From Treponema sp. (GTDB taxonomy: Bacteria; Spirochaetota; Spirochaetia; Treponematales; Breznakiellaceae), in the NCBI GenBank assembly GCA_031279975.1, contig JAITHL010000074.1, forward strand, positions 1-48,439: a DNA stretch of 48,439 bases. Reading direction: 5' to 3'. The position numbers and the translations under genes were made by a program. Position 1 is the first letter of the stretch, and every line of letters starts with the position of its first letter. Under the pieces are notes generated by a model, which worked only from the letters and a program-made list of their open reading frames with translations, did not search any database and was not told where the DNA came from. Positions 29,385 to 39,153 of this stretch are shown one piece after another.

Positions 29385-31295
29385 ATGGCAAAATTGACGT
29401 TAGACGGACTGCGTAAATTGCGGGAGGCCCAGAAAACCGAGTTTCGCAAACTGCCCGGCCACACGCACTATATCCTTACCTGCGCGGGAACAGCCTGTCA
29501 ATCGAATAAGGGCGAAGAGATATACAATAATCTCATCGCCGAGGCGCAAAAGCAGGGCGTGGGCGGCAAGGTGCAGGTCATCAAGACCGGGTGTTTCGGC
29601 TTTTGCGAAAAGGGGCCCATTGTCAAGGTGCTGCCGGAGAATTTTTTCTATGTCGAGGTACAGCCTGAGGACGCGCAGGATATTATCGCGGTCAACGTAA
29701 AGCAGGGCAAGGCGGTGGAACGGCTGTTCTGTAAGAAAGAAGACGGCTCCCCAGTGCCGCCGGCCACCGGCGGGGCGGACGATCTGCCGCCCATCAACTT
29801 TTACCAGAAGCAGATCCGGGTTGTCCTGCGGAACTGCGGGGTCATTAACCCTGAGATAATCAACGAGTATATTGCCAAGGACGGCTATATCAGCCTTGAG
29901 AAGTCCCTTTTTGAATGGAAGCCTGAGGATATCATCAATGAGCTCAAGGCTTCGGGGCTCCGGGGCCGGGGGGGCGCGGGTTTCCCCACCTGGATGAAGT
30001 GGGATACCACCCGCAAGGTCAGCGATCCGGTCAAATATGTGGTCTGCAACGCCGATGAAGGGGACCCAGGCGCCTATATGGACCGCTCGACCATTGAGGG
30101 GGACCCCCATTCAATCATCGAGGCCATGACGGTTTGCGGCAAGGCCATCGGCGCGAATACCGGGTATGTCTATATCCGGGCCGAGTACCCCTTGGCCGTC
30201 CGCCGGCTGGAGATCGCCTTGGCCCAGGCTAAGGACCTGGGGCTCTTGGGCAAGGACATCCTGGGTTCGGGCTTTGATTTTGACATTGAAATCCGCCTCG
30301 GCGCCGGGGCCTTTGTCTGCGGCGAGGAAACCGCCCTGCTGCGCTCCCTGGAGGGTAAGCGCGGTATGCCCACCCCCAAACCGCCGTTCCCGGCCATCGC
30401 CGGACTCTGGGGCAAGCCCACGGTGATCAACAACGTCGAGACCCTCGCCAATATTCCGGCGATCCTGGTGCGCGGCGGCGCGTGGTTCGCTTCCATGGGC
30501 ACGGAAAAATCAAAGGGTACCAAGGTCTTCGCCCTTACCGGCAAGGTGCAGAATTCCGGCCTGGTGGAGGTGCCCATGGGCACAACCCTGCGGGAAATCA
30601 TCTTTGAGATCGGCGGCGGTATTAAACACGGCAAGAAGTTCAAGGGGGTGCAGACCGGCGGGCCATCGGGCGGCATACTTACCGAAAAAGACCTGGATAC
30701 CCCGATTGACTACGAGGGCCTTGCGTCCATGGGCTCGATGATGGGTTCAGGCGGCATGATAGTCATGGACGAGGACGACTGCGTGGTTGACGTGGCCCGG
30801 TTCTACATGGACTTCTGTGTGGACGAAAGCTGCGGCAAGTGTTCTCCCTGTCGTATTGGCACAAGCCAAATTCTGGCGATCCTGGAAAAAATCGCCGGAG
30901 GCAAGGGCGCGGAGGAGGACCTGGACAAACTCCAGGCCATCGGCAAGGCGATGCAGAAGGCGTCCCTCTGCGCCCTGGGCGGCACCGCGTCGAACCCGAC
31001 CCTCTCAACGGTTAAGAACTTCCATGACGAGTATCTTGAGCATATCCGGGACCGCAAATGCCGGGCCGGTAAGTGCAAGAAGCTGGCCTGTTTTGAGATT
31101 GAGCTGGAACCGTGTATCGGCTGCGGGGCCTGCGCGAAGAAGTGTCCGGTGAACGCCATCACCCCCGTGGAGGGCTGGACGCCGCCCGCGGACGGCAAGA
31201 AAAAGAAACCGCCCATGGTTATTGATCAGGCCAAGTGCATCAAGTGCGCCGAATGTTTCAATAATTGCAAATTTGCCGCCGTCGTCCGAAAATAG
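29385..31295 (+). CDS. hndC: NuoF-like flavoprotein subunit (HndC/HydB type), operon 2
   Basis: GRGGAGFPTWMKW, GAGAFVCGEETALLRSLEG, ESCGKCSPCRIGT, C-terminal 2x[4Fe4S]. Confidence 0.96.
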   Translation: MAKLTLDGLRKLREAQKTEFRKLPGHTHYILTCAGTACQSNKGEEIYNNLIAEAQKQGVGGKVQVIKTGCFGFCEKGPIVKVLPENFFYVEVQPEDAQDIIAVNVKQGKAVERLFCKKEDGSPVPPATGGADDLPPINFYQKQIRVVLRNCGVINPEIINEYIAKDGYISLEKSLFEWKPEDIINELKASGLRGRGGAGFPTWMKWDTTRKVSDPVKYVVCNADEGDPGAYMDRSTIEGDPHSIIEAMTVCGKAIGANTGYVYIRAEYPLAVRRLEIALAQAKDLGLLGKDILGSGFDFDIEIRLGAGAFVCGEETALLRSLEGKRGMPTPKPPFPAIAGLWGKPTVINNVETLANIPAILVRGGAWFASMGTEKSKGTKVFALTGKVQNSGLVEVPMGTTLREIIFEIGGGIKHGKKFKGVQTGGPSGGILTEKDLDTPIDYEGLASMGSMMGSGGMIVMDEDDCVVDVARFYMDFCVDESCGKCSPCRIGTSQILAILEKIAGGKGAEEDLDKLQAIGKAMQKASLCALGGTASNPTLSTVKNFHDEYLEHIRDRKCRAGKCKKLACFEIELEPCIGCGACAKKCPVNAITPVEGWTPPADGKKKKPPMVIDQAKCIKCAECFNNCKFAAVVRK

Positions 31296-31319
31296 CGGCC
31301 TAAGGTAAGGAGAAGATAT

Positions 31320-33074
31320 ATGGTAAACATAAAGATAAACGGCGTTCCCCTCCAGGTTGAGGATGGAACGTCCATTGTGGAAGCCGCGAAAAAGGTGAAC
31401 ATTAAGATTCCGACCCTCTGTTATAACCCCGATCTGCCCCCTTGGGCAGCCTGCGGGCTTTGTATTGTGCGCACCGCCGGGCCGGGTTCGCCCCGTATGG
31501 CGCGGGCTTGTACCACCGCCTGCGCTGAGGGCATGGACGTGATAACCCACGACGCCGAGCTTATCAAAGTGCGCCGCACGGTGTTGGAACTTATCTTGAG
31601 CAACCACCCCAACGATTGTTTGCAGTGCCCCCGGAACGGCTCCTGCGAACTCCAGACCCTTTCCGCCGAATTCGGCATACGGGTTAACCCCTTCGGCAGG
31701 CTGAAAAACAACCTTCCCATCGATGATTCGAACCCTTCGATTGTGCTGAATCCAGAAAAGTGCATCCGTTGCGGACGGTGCGTCAAGGTCTGCCAGGATG
31801 TACAGAACGTCTGGGCCCTGGAATTTTTGGGCCGGGGCATCCGGGGCAAGATCGCTAGCGCCGCTGACGTACCCCTGGGCGAGTCCCCCTGTATCAAGTG
31901 CGGCCAGTGTTCGGCCCATTGTCCGGTGGGCGCCATTTATGAGCGGGATGAGACCTCCGTGGTGTGGGATGCCCTGCTCGATCCCGCCAAGCATACGGTG
32001 GTCCAGTTCGCCCCGGCGGTCCGGGTGGGCCTTGCCGAGGAGTTCGGCATGGAACCGGGCTACCTGGTTACCAAAAAACTCTATGCGGCCCTGCGCAAAC
32101 TTGGCTTTAAGACGGTCTTCGACACCAACTTCTCCGCGGACCTTACCATTATGGAGGAAGGGAGCGAACTGGTAAAACGGCTTACCGAAAAGTCCAAGGA
32201 CATTCCGCTTATCACCTCCTGCTGTCCCGCGTGGGTGGATTACATGCAGAAGTATTACGCGGACTTTATTCCCAACTTCTCAACGGCCAAATCGCCCCAG
32301 CAGATGATGGGCGCCATGATCAAGGGCTACTGGGCGAAAAAAGCCGGGGTTGATCCCAAGGCGGTCTATTCGGTGTCGATCATGCCCTGCACGGCGAAAA
32401 AGTGGGAGGCCCACCGGGACGACCACATGAAGAGCGCCGCCGCGGGCTGGGATGTGGACATCGTGCTTACCACCCGCGAGCTCGCCCGGATGATTAAACA
32501 GGCGGGCATCGAGTTGATGCATCTTCCTGAGGAAGAGGCGGACAGCCCCCTTGGCCCGTATACCGGCGCGGGGACCCTGTTCGGTACGACCGGCGGGGTC
32601 ATGGAAGCGGCGGTACGGTCGGCCTATTTCCTGGTTACTAAGAAAGAACTGGGGGACGTGAACTTTAAACCGGTCCGCGGTCTTGCCGGGGTCAAAGAGG
32701 CGGAGGTTGATCTGGGGGGCGCGAAAATCAAGCTGGCCGTCGCCCACCAGATGGGAAACATCGCCGAGGTCTTGGGCCGGATTCGCGCCCTGCGCGCGGA
32801 AGGTAAGCCTTCCCCCTGGCAGTTCATCGAGGTAATGGCCTGCCGGGGCGGTTGCGTGGCCGGGGGCGGGCAGCCCTACGGCGCGACGGACGCTATCCGC
32901 CTTGAACGGGCCGCCGGTCTGTACAAGGACGACGAAGAGTCCAAGATACGCTGTTCCCACCAGAATCCGGAGATTCAGATGGTCTACAAAGACTTCTTGG
33001 GCGAACCGGGCAGCCATAAGGCCCATGAGTTGCTCCACACGAAGTATGTTCCCCTGGAACTGTATACCCAATAG
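31320..33074 (+). CDS. hndD: [FeFe]-hydrogenase catalytic subunit (HndD/HydA type), operon 2
   Basis: ITSCCPAWVDY, IMPCTAKKWE, EVMACRGGCVAGGGQP; LSNHPNDCLQCPRNGSCELQ. Confidence 0.97.
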   Translation: MVNIKINGVPLQVEDGTSIVEAAKKVNIKIPTLCYNPDLPPWAACGLCIVRTAGPGSPRMARACTTACAEGMDVITHDAELIKVRRTVLELILSNHPNDCLQCPRNGSCELQTLSAEFGIRVNPFGRLKNNLPIDDSNPSIVLNPEKCIRCGRCVKVCQDVQNVWALEFLGRGIRGKIASAADVPLGESPCIKCGQCSAHCPVGAIYERDETSVVWDALLDPAKHTVVQFAPAVRVGLAEEFGMEPGYLVTKKLYAALRKLGFKTVFDTNFSADLTIMEEGSELVKRLTEKSKDIPLITSCCPAWVDYMQKYYADFIPNFSTAKSPQQMMGAMIKGYWAKKAGVDPKAVYSVSIMPCTAKKWEAHRDDHMKSAAAGWDVDIVLTTRELARMIKQAGIELMHLPEEEADSPLGPYTGAGTLFGTTGGVMEAAVRSAYFLVTKKELGDVNFKPVRGLAGVKEAEVDLGGAKIKLAVAHQMGNIAEVLGRIRALRAEGKPSPWQFIEVMACRGGCVAGGGQPYGATDAIRLERAAGLYKDDEESKIRCSHQNPEIQMVYKDFLGEPGSHKAHELLHTKYVPLELYTQ

Positions 33075-33082
33075 GGGGTAAA

Positions 33083-33125
33083 CCTGGAGGAGGCTTCCTC
33101 CAGGGGGCGCAACCTGGTTGCGCCC
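33083..33125. terminator. Two adjacent perfect hairpins at convergent gene ends
   Basis: CCTGGAGGA-ggct-TCCTCCAGG and GGGCGCAACC-t-GGTTGCGCCC. Confidence 0.5.
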
Positions 33126-33150
33126 TGCCCCGCCGGGCGCTGGCTATTGC

Positions 33151-33867
33151 TTAATAGGTGTGTTCGTCCATGGTTTGAAACGTTTCCCGGACTTTTTGCA
33201 GGAATTCCAGTTCCCGGTTGATTATTTTGGCGTAGTTCAGTTTCTGTTCCCCGATGCGGAACGCTTCGTCTTCCCAGTATTGGGCTTTCTGAAGGTTTAT
33301 GAACCGGAAACGCGGGTCTTGAGCCTTGGCGGCCCATGCCTGGGCATCCTGCCAATAGAATAGGGCGGTACGGAAACAGGCTTCCGCGGTTTCCAGGCTT
33401 TCCAGGTTCTGTTCCTTCCAGGGGGCGTTGTAAAAATAGGCGTTCCGTTTATTCCACCGGTTCCCCAGGAAGAGGTATTGTTCAATCAATTTTAAATTGA
33501 GGTGCATCATAAAAAGATACCGGTATTTTTCCCATTGGGTCTTGTTTTCGATGAGCGCCAAGGCATAGAGGGGGTTGGCGAAGTCCGCTTCCAGGGCCTT
33601 TTCCAGCCAGTGGATATTTTCCATCGTATCATCAGGGTCTTGCGCGTAATGGAGGTGAAAGAGCCGGTAGTACTGTTCTTTATACCGGACGATATAGGCG
33701 TTTAAGGGCGGGGGGATGAGGCCGCAGAACAGGGCCAGGATCAGCAAGGCACGGCGGAGGGGCCGCCGTGTTCCGGCCTTTGCTGGAAACTGCTCTGCCC
33801 GCTGAAACCACGCCTCCCCCGTTCTGTCCAAAAGCGCGTAATCAGGATACCAAATCGCACATCGCAC
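33151..33867 (-). CDS. Hypothetical membrane-anchored protein
   Basis: N-terminal hydrophobic segment ALLILALFCGLIPP; helical, aromatic-rich. Confidence 0.65.
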   Translation of the reverse strand: MRCAIWYPDYALLDRTGEAWFQRAEQFPAKAGTRRPLRRALLILALFCGLIPPPLNAYIVRYKEQYYRLFHLHYAQDPDDTMENIHWLEKALEADFANPLYALALIENKTQWEKYRYLFMMHLNLKLIEQYLFLGNRWNKRNAYFYNAPWKEQNLESLETAEACFRTALFYWQDAQAWAAKAQDPRFRFINLQKAQYWEDEAFRIGEQKLNYAKIINRELEFLQKVRETFQTMDEHTY

Positions 33868-33894
33868 CGTGGGCGCTCCATAGGGCGGATTTGT

Positions 33895-34539
33895 TTAATA
33901 GCTGGGGGTATTAAACAACTCTAGTATCGGCATTTTTTTAACGGCGCTCCAGACCTGCCGGGCCGCCTCTTCAGGGGGGGCCCCGGCGTCGATAGATACG
34001 ACCCGGACGCCCCAGGCTTCGTATTGGGGAATGAGGGCTTTATACCGGTCTCGAACCTGTATTTGAAAGTCCAGGTACTCATACACCTCCCGCCGGGGGC
34101 GGCTTTCCAGGCGTTTGAGGGCTGCCTGGGGGGCTAGGTCGAAGAACAGCAGGAGTTCAGGGGCGGGAAAGGAGGCGTTGAGGAGGCGGGGGAGTTCATC
34201 GCCGCAGTCTATCCCCTGGTATGCCAGGGACGAGGGCGTATACCGGTCTGAGACAACCAAGGCGCCCCGGGCGCAGCGTTCCGCGATACCTTCCGGCCCA
34301 TAGAGATGCTCATGCCGGTCCGCCGCGAAGAGCCGGGCGAGGGTTTCCGCCCGCAGCCGGGGCTCCCCCTGGAGGGCGGCGCGGATAAGTTTCCCTATGG
34401 GGCCGCCGGTGGGCTCATAGGTGTCATACAACAGGGGAAAGCCGTATTCAACGCAGCGGCGTTTCAGGAGCCGCAGCTGGGTAGTTGTCCCGCTTCCGTC
34501 ACCGCCTTCCAGAACGGCGAAATTGGGGAGGATTTGCAT
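33895..34539 (-). CDS. tmk: dTMP kinase
   Basis: VLEGGDGSGTTTQLRLLKRR, DRYTPSSLAYQG, FFDLAPQAALKRLESRPRR. Confidence 0.88.
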   Translation of the reverse strand: MQILPNFAVLEGGDGSGTTTQLRLLKRRCVEYGFPLLYDTYEPTGGPIGKLIRAALQGEPRLRAETLARLFAADRHEHLYGPEGIAERCARGALVVSDRYTPSSLAYQGIDCGDELPRLLNASFPAPELLLFFDLAPQAALKRLESRPRREVYEYLDFQIQVRDRYKALIPQYEAWGVRVVSIDAGAPPEEAARQVWSAVKKMPILELFNTPSY

Positions 34540-34641
34540 AACTATTTATTTATCAGAAAAACGGCTATTCTGTCAGCGGGGTTCAAGGGAGCTTTCCCCT
34601 TCCATATAAATTATTACTATGGAAAGAAAATCGCGGTTTTG

Positions 34642-34691
34642 CGGTTAAGGCTGTTCCGCTAAAATGGCGGCTATTGGAACAGCCTTAACCG
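34642..34691. repeat. 16-bp perfect inverted repeat, family A-like arms
   Basis: CGGTTAAGGCTGTTCC...GGAACAGCCTTAACCG between divergent tmk and tamB. Confidence 0.9.
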
Positions 34692-34707
34692 GCGTTGGAT
34701 TATACTT

Positions 34708-37700
34708 ATGGGTATGCGGTTACGGGACTTGCGAAACAACCAGGGTTTCCGCCTGGCGGTAGAAACGGGTATTTTTCTCCTCCTCATTAGTATAACAGTT
34801 CTGGCGATCCGGCCTTTGCAGCTGAAGGTCCAGGAGCGGATGCGGGATTTACGGGATTACGCCTTCTCCCGGTGCGAGGAGTATCTGGGCCTGCGTATTG
34901 AATACGACGCCATGGGGCCGGGCATTTTCGGCTCCCTGGACATCCGCAATATCCGCGTATACCGGAACGCCCCGGAGGCCCTCCTAAAGATTTCCCGGCT
35001 CTGTATTTCCTATTCCCTGTGGGACCTGCTGCGGGGCCGCGTCCCGGACGCCTTCACGAATATCCGGGTGGACAACCCGGAATTCACCTTGAATATGGAC
35101 TACGATGAAAAGCTGGGCGAGCTTATGGCCAAGTTCAACCCCGCCGCCGGGGAGGGGCTTTCCTTCCAGCGCGTTATGAGCCTTATTCCCCAGAGCATGA
35201 CCGTCCGCCTGCGCCGGGGGTCCTGTTCGGTGCTTGGGGGGGCCGGCTCGGTCCGGGTGAACGGCATAAGCCTGGATATAGAGGCCCGGGAAAACCTCCT
35301 GCGCCTGCGGAGCAAACTGAACGCCCAAGGGGAGGTGGGCAACCTGTTCGGCCAGTCCTTCAATATGCGCATGGCGGGGATCATCGATGGAACCATCGAT
35401 ACGGAACAGGGGGAGGGGCGGCTGAACATCATTATTCCCTCCCTCATGGGGGATAAATTCAGCATGAAGCCCGTCCAATTCGCGGTGCTGCTCAACGAAC
35501 AGGAGATGGGCCTGGTGAAACTGACCGGCCCGGCGCAAAACGATCCCCTTGACCTGTCGGCGCGGTATGAATTCGCGGCCAAACGGTTTTCCGCGGCCTT
35601 CAGGGCGGATAATTTTTCCCTCCGTTCCTTTTTTTCCCTGTCGGGCCCCCTGCGGGCGTATAATTCCTTCCTGGGCTTCCTGATCTCCGGGAACGCTTCC
35701 TTTGAAACCGCCGGGGAGGGCGGGTTTACCTACGCGGTGGATGTACAGGGGAGTTTTGACTCCCAGCTTCCCGCCGGAAAAATCGTCTATGGGATGAACT
35801 TTTCCGGGGATGAACAATTGGCGCGTTGCCAGAGCCTGTCCCTGGCCTTGTCCCAGGGCGTTTTCTTCTATACCGGGGAGATCGCACTGCGGCCCTTTGC
35901 CCCGAACGGAACCCTGCGGATATCCGATTTCAGCCTGACCGGCGCGGCGGCGGCCAATGCGGAACTAACCGTGAATTCCCAGGGAAGATCAATCACGATA
36001 TTTGGGGACAAGATTTCCCTCGGCCCGGTTGAGTTGTCCGGTCTGGATATGGAGATTATTCAGGAAGCCGGCGGGCTGGCGTTCCGGCTCTTCGCCCTGC
36101 GGTTTACGGATATAGAATCCTATGAGCGGGTACAGGTAAGCCGCATCACCTTTGACGGCTCCCTGGACCGTTCCCCACGGTATCTCCGGGGAAGCGTCAT
36201 TTTGGACGCGGTTTCCGCCTCGGATATCCTGGACATGCTCAGGCCCTTCTGCGGCCTGCCGGAATTTGCCCCCCCGGTCAACAGCGTCATAGAGGGCGTT
36301 TCGCTTACCACCGAGGTGTTTATCACCACGGATTTTCGCCAGGTCCTGTACAACGCGCCCCGTTTTGTGGCGGCCTATCAGGGAGTCCGGGAGGTCTTCG
36401 CCCTGGTATCGGTTTCCGGCACGGACCGGCGTTTTGAGGTTACCGAAAGCCGTATCGTTTGGGCGGATAATACCTTTACCGCATCGGGTTTCGCGGATTT
36501 TACCAACCCCGCGGATAGTTCCTTTTCCCTCCAGGCATCCTACCGCAACGCCTCCTATTTTCTGAACGGGGCCGTGCTCGACGGGCAGACCCTGAGCATA
36601 CAGGGCTCCTATGGGTTTTCCGCCTATATCGGGAGGACCGTCCAGGGGGAATATTCGGGGTATATCGAAGCCCGGTCCTTCCCCATACCCTTCCAGGGCC
36701 AGCTTGCCCAGCTTTCCTTCCTCTGTTCCCTGCGGTATACCAACGCGGATTTATGGACCCTGGACCTAACCTATCTGGATGTCGTCAACGCCCGAAGCCC
36801 GGTTTCGCCTATAAGCTCCCTGCGCGTTTCCGGCGTCGCCGACCAGGACGGCGCGTTGTTCCATGAGCTGTTTTTGGATGATGGATTGGGCGTTCTTGCG
36901 GGAAGGGCCCAGTTTTCCTGGAACCGCCGGGATGAGCGGCTGACGGGCCGGATGCAGATGGGGAACCAGGAACAGAGCGAATCCTATGAACTGGAATTGG
37001 ACTACCGGAACGGGGCGCTGGACGCCCGGTTTTGGGGCGCCAATATCCGCCTGGACCGGATAACCCTGAAGGCCCGCAACGCCCTTGCCAGCGGGGAACT
37101 CAGCCTGCGCTGGGAATCCTGGGAATCCTACCGGATAAACCTGGACCTGTCCGCCCTTTCGATCCGCGTGGGGGATACGGACGGTTATGCCTCGGCCCGG
37201 GGGGCCTTGGACCCCCAGACCTTGCAAATCCAGGACCTCCAACTGCGGTACGGCGGCTTTCAAATAACGGCGCCCCAATTGCGGATAAATCTCGCCGATT
37301 CCCGGGCCTTGGCGGAAAGCCGTATCCAAGGCGCCCTGTTTAACCGGGAACTGGACTTGACGCTACAGGCCAACATCGCCTTCGCCCCTATTTCCTCATG
37401 GTTTTCCATTGCCCGGATACTGGATTCCTTTCATGGGGTTGTCCAGGCGGCCGCGATCCGCTTCAACGGCCAGCAGGTAAGCCAGGCGTTTACCTTTACG
37501 GTTGAGCGGGACTCCTCCCTTATCGCGGTCTCCGGGGGGCCGGAGGATATGCTCCGGTTCAGCCTTGCCCAAGACGGGGCCTTTTACGCCAACCTTGCCT
37601 ACCCGTCCCCGGTCCGGGGGGTCCTTACCGGAAGCCTTACCACCCAGTTTATCGACGCCCAGACCTCTAATCTCTATGTCGATCTGGTATCCCTTTGGCG

Positions 37701-39132
37701 TTTTGTTCCCCAGGAGAGCGTTGTTGTTTGTACCGGCGGCTTTGTAAACGCCTCCCTGCGGATACGGGGACCCCTGCGGGACCCGGAGTTTTTCGGCGCC
37801 GCCCAGGGGAGCAGCGTCCGGCTCCGGGTACCCCAATTCGTCAGCGCCGAAATAGGGCCCGCTACGGTTGCCGCCCGCTTTGAGGGCAACGAGATGCGCT
37901 TCGGCCCCCTCCAGACCGCCGTTGGGTCCGGTTCGGGGGAAATTACCGCCTGGTTCCGCTTTGACCGGTGGATACCCAACAACTTTAATCTGGATATCCG
38001 TTCCGCCCCGGAAGCGGGAATTCCCTTTTCCCTTGACATCGAGGGGGTTGTCGCCAAAGGAACCGCTTCCGGGGACCTGCGTATCGCCATGGCGGACAAC
38101 GCGCTTACGGTGAAGGGGGATATAACCGGACGGGACGCGGAGATAACCTTGAATACCGATGAACTGGCCGTCAAGGACGCTGGACCCTCGGCGATACCGG
38201 TGATCACCGATTTTACCATTACCACGGACCGGAAGGTGGAATTCTTCTGGCCCTCCTCGGATGTGCCCATACTCCGGGCCCAGCCTGAGTTGGGAACGAA
38301 GATCGCCATAACCGGCGATACCGGGGCGGGCGCTTTTTCCCTGGACGGGGAAGTGAGCCTGCGCAGCGGGGAAATCTTCTATGTCCAGCGGAGTTTCTAT
38401 ATCCGCCAGGGGGTCCTTTCCTTTAATGAGAATGAGAATCAATTCGATCCCCGGATTACCATACGGGCGGAAACCCGGGACCGCACCAACGACGGCCCGG
38501 TAACCATAGCCATGCTGGTGGACAACGCCCCCTTGCTCTCCTTTACCGCCCGCTTTGAGTCCTCCCCCCCGCTTTCCCAAATGGAAATATCCGCCCTTTT
38601 GGGGCAGAATCTTACCGGCGTTTCCAGCGGCGGGGGCGACGCCCGGCAAACCGCCTTTATCGCCTCCGGGGGGGACATGATGATGCAGTTTATTGTGGTC
38701 CGCCGGATGGAACGGATCATCCGGGAAGTGCTTCATCTGGACATGTTTTCCCTGCGAACCCAGATACTCCAAAATTTGGCCGCCGCGGCGGCCGTCCAGG
38801 TTATAAACCGGGATGAAGATTCGGTTGATAAGCCCGTCGCTATTGGTAACTATTTTGATAATACGACTGTTTTCTTAGGTAAATACCTCAGCCCCCATGT
38901 GTTCCTGCAAGGTATGGGGCTGTTCCGGTATGACGAACGCATTCAGCCTTTGAAAGGATTGATCAGGACAAACAACGGATTAAGCGTTGGGGGGGTTGTT
39001 ATCGAGCCGAATTTTGGGATAGAAATGCACGGCCCCGGATTCGATATTGGATGGAGCATAACCCCCTTGCATGTGGAAAATTTGTTTGTTAATGATATGT
39101 CCATAAGCATAACAAAACGATGGTCCTTTTAA
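34708..39132 (+). CDS. tamB: TamB/DUF490 family translocation and assembly protein
   Basis: 1474 aa, N-terminal TM, beta-helical AsmA/TamB-like; C-terminal IGNYFDNTTVFLGKYLSPHVFLQG; next to bamA. Confidence 0.9.
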   Translation: MGMRLRDLRNNQGFRLAVETGIFLLLISITVLAIRPLQLKVQERMRDLRDYAFSRCEEYLGLRIEYDAMGPGIFGSLDIRNIRVYRNAPEALLKISRLCISYSLWDLLRGRVPDAFTNIRVDNPEFTLNMDYDEKLGELMAKFNPAAGEGLSFQRVMSLIPQSMTVRLRRGSCSVLGGAGSVRVNGISLDIEARENLLRLRSKLNAQGEVGNLFGQSFNMRMAGIIDGTIDTEQGEGRLNIIIPSLMGDKFSMKPVQFAVLLNEQEMGLVKLTGPAQNDPLDLSARYEFAAKRFSAAFRADNFSLRSFFSLSGPLRAYNSFLGFLISGNASFETAGEGGFTYAVDVQGSFDSQLPAGKIVYGMNFSGDEQLARCQSLSLALSQGVFFYTGEIALRPFAPNGTLRISDFSLTGAAAANAELTVNSQGRSITIFGDKISLGPVELSGLDMEIIQEAGGLAFRLFALRFTDIESYERVQVSRITFDGSLDRSPRYLRGSVILDAVSASDILDMLRPFCGLPEFAPPVNSVIEGVSLTTEVFITTDFRQVLYNAPRFVAAYQGVREVFALVSVSGTDRRFEVTESRIVWADNTFTASGFADFTNPADSSFSLQASYRNASYFLNGAVLDGQTLSIQGSYGFSAYIGRTVQGEYSGYIEARSFPIPFQGQLAQLSFLCSLRYTNADLWTLDLTYLDVVNARSPVSPISSLRVSGVADQDGALFHELFLDDGLGVLAGRAQFSWNRRDERLTGRMQMGNQEQSESYELELDYRNGALDARFWGANIRLDRITLKARNALASGELSLRWESWESYRINLDLSALSIRVGDTDGYASARGALDPQTLQIQDLQLRYGGFQITAPQLRINLADSRALAESRIQGALFNRELDLTLQANIAFAPISSWFSIARILDSFHGVVQAAAIRFNGQQVSQAFTFTVERDSSLIAVSGGPEDMLRFSLAQDGAFYANLAYPSPVRGVLTGSLTTQFIDAQTSNLYVDLVSLWRFVPQESVVVCTGGFVNASLRIRGPLRDPEFFGAAQGSSVRLRVPQFVSAEIGPATVAARFEGNEMRFGPLQTAVGSGSGEITAWFRFDRWIPNNFNLDIRSAPEAGIPFSLDIEGVVAKGTASGDLRIAMADNALTVKGDITGRDAEITLNTDELAVKDAGPSAIPVITDFTITTDRKVEFFWPSSDVPILRAQPELGTKIAITGDTGAGAFSLDGEVSLRSGEIFYVQRSFYIRQGVLSFNENENQFDPRITIRAETRDRTNDGPVTIAMLVDNAPLLSFTARFESSPPLSQMEISALLGQNLTGVSSGGGDARQTAFIASGGDMMMQFIVVRRMERIIREVLHLDMFSLRTQILQNLAAAAAVQVINRDEDSVDKPVAIGNYFDNTTVFLGKYLSPHVFLQGMGLFRYDERIQPLKGLIRTNNGLSVGGVVIEPNFGIEMHGPGFDIGWSITPLHVENLFVNDMSISITKRWSF

Positions 39133-39153
39133 TCAAGCCCTAAGGAGTTTCAA

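Noticed and set aside
37396-38772. 458-aa minus-strand ORF inside tamB
   Set aside because: Antisense shadow ORF, Pro/Gly-rich, no start signals or recognisable domain.
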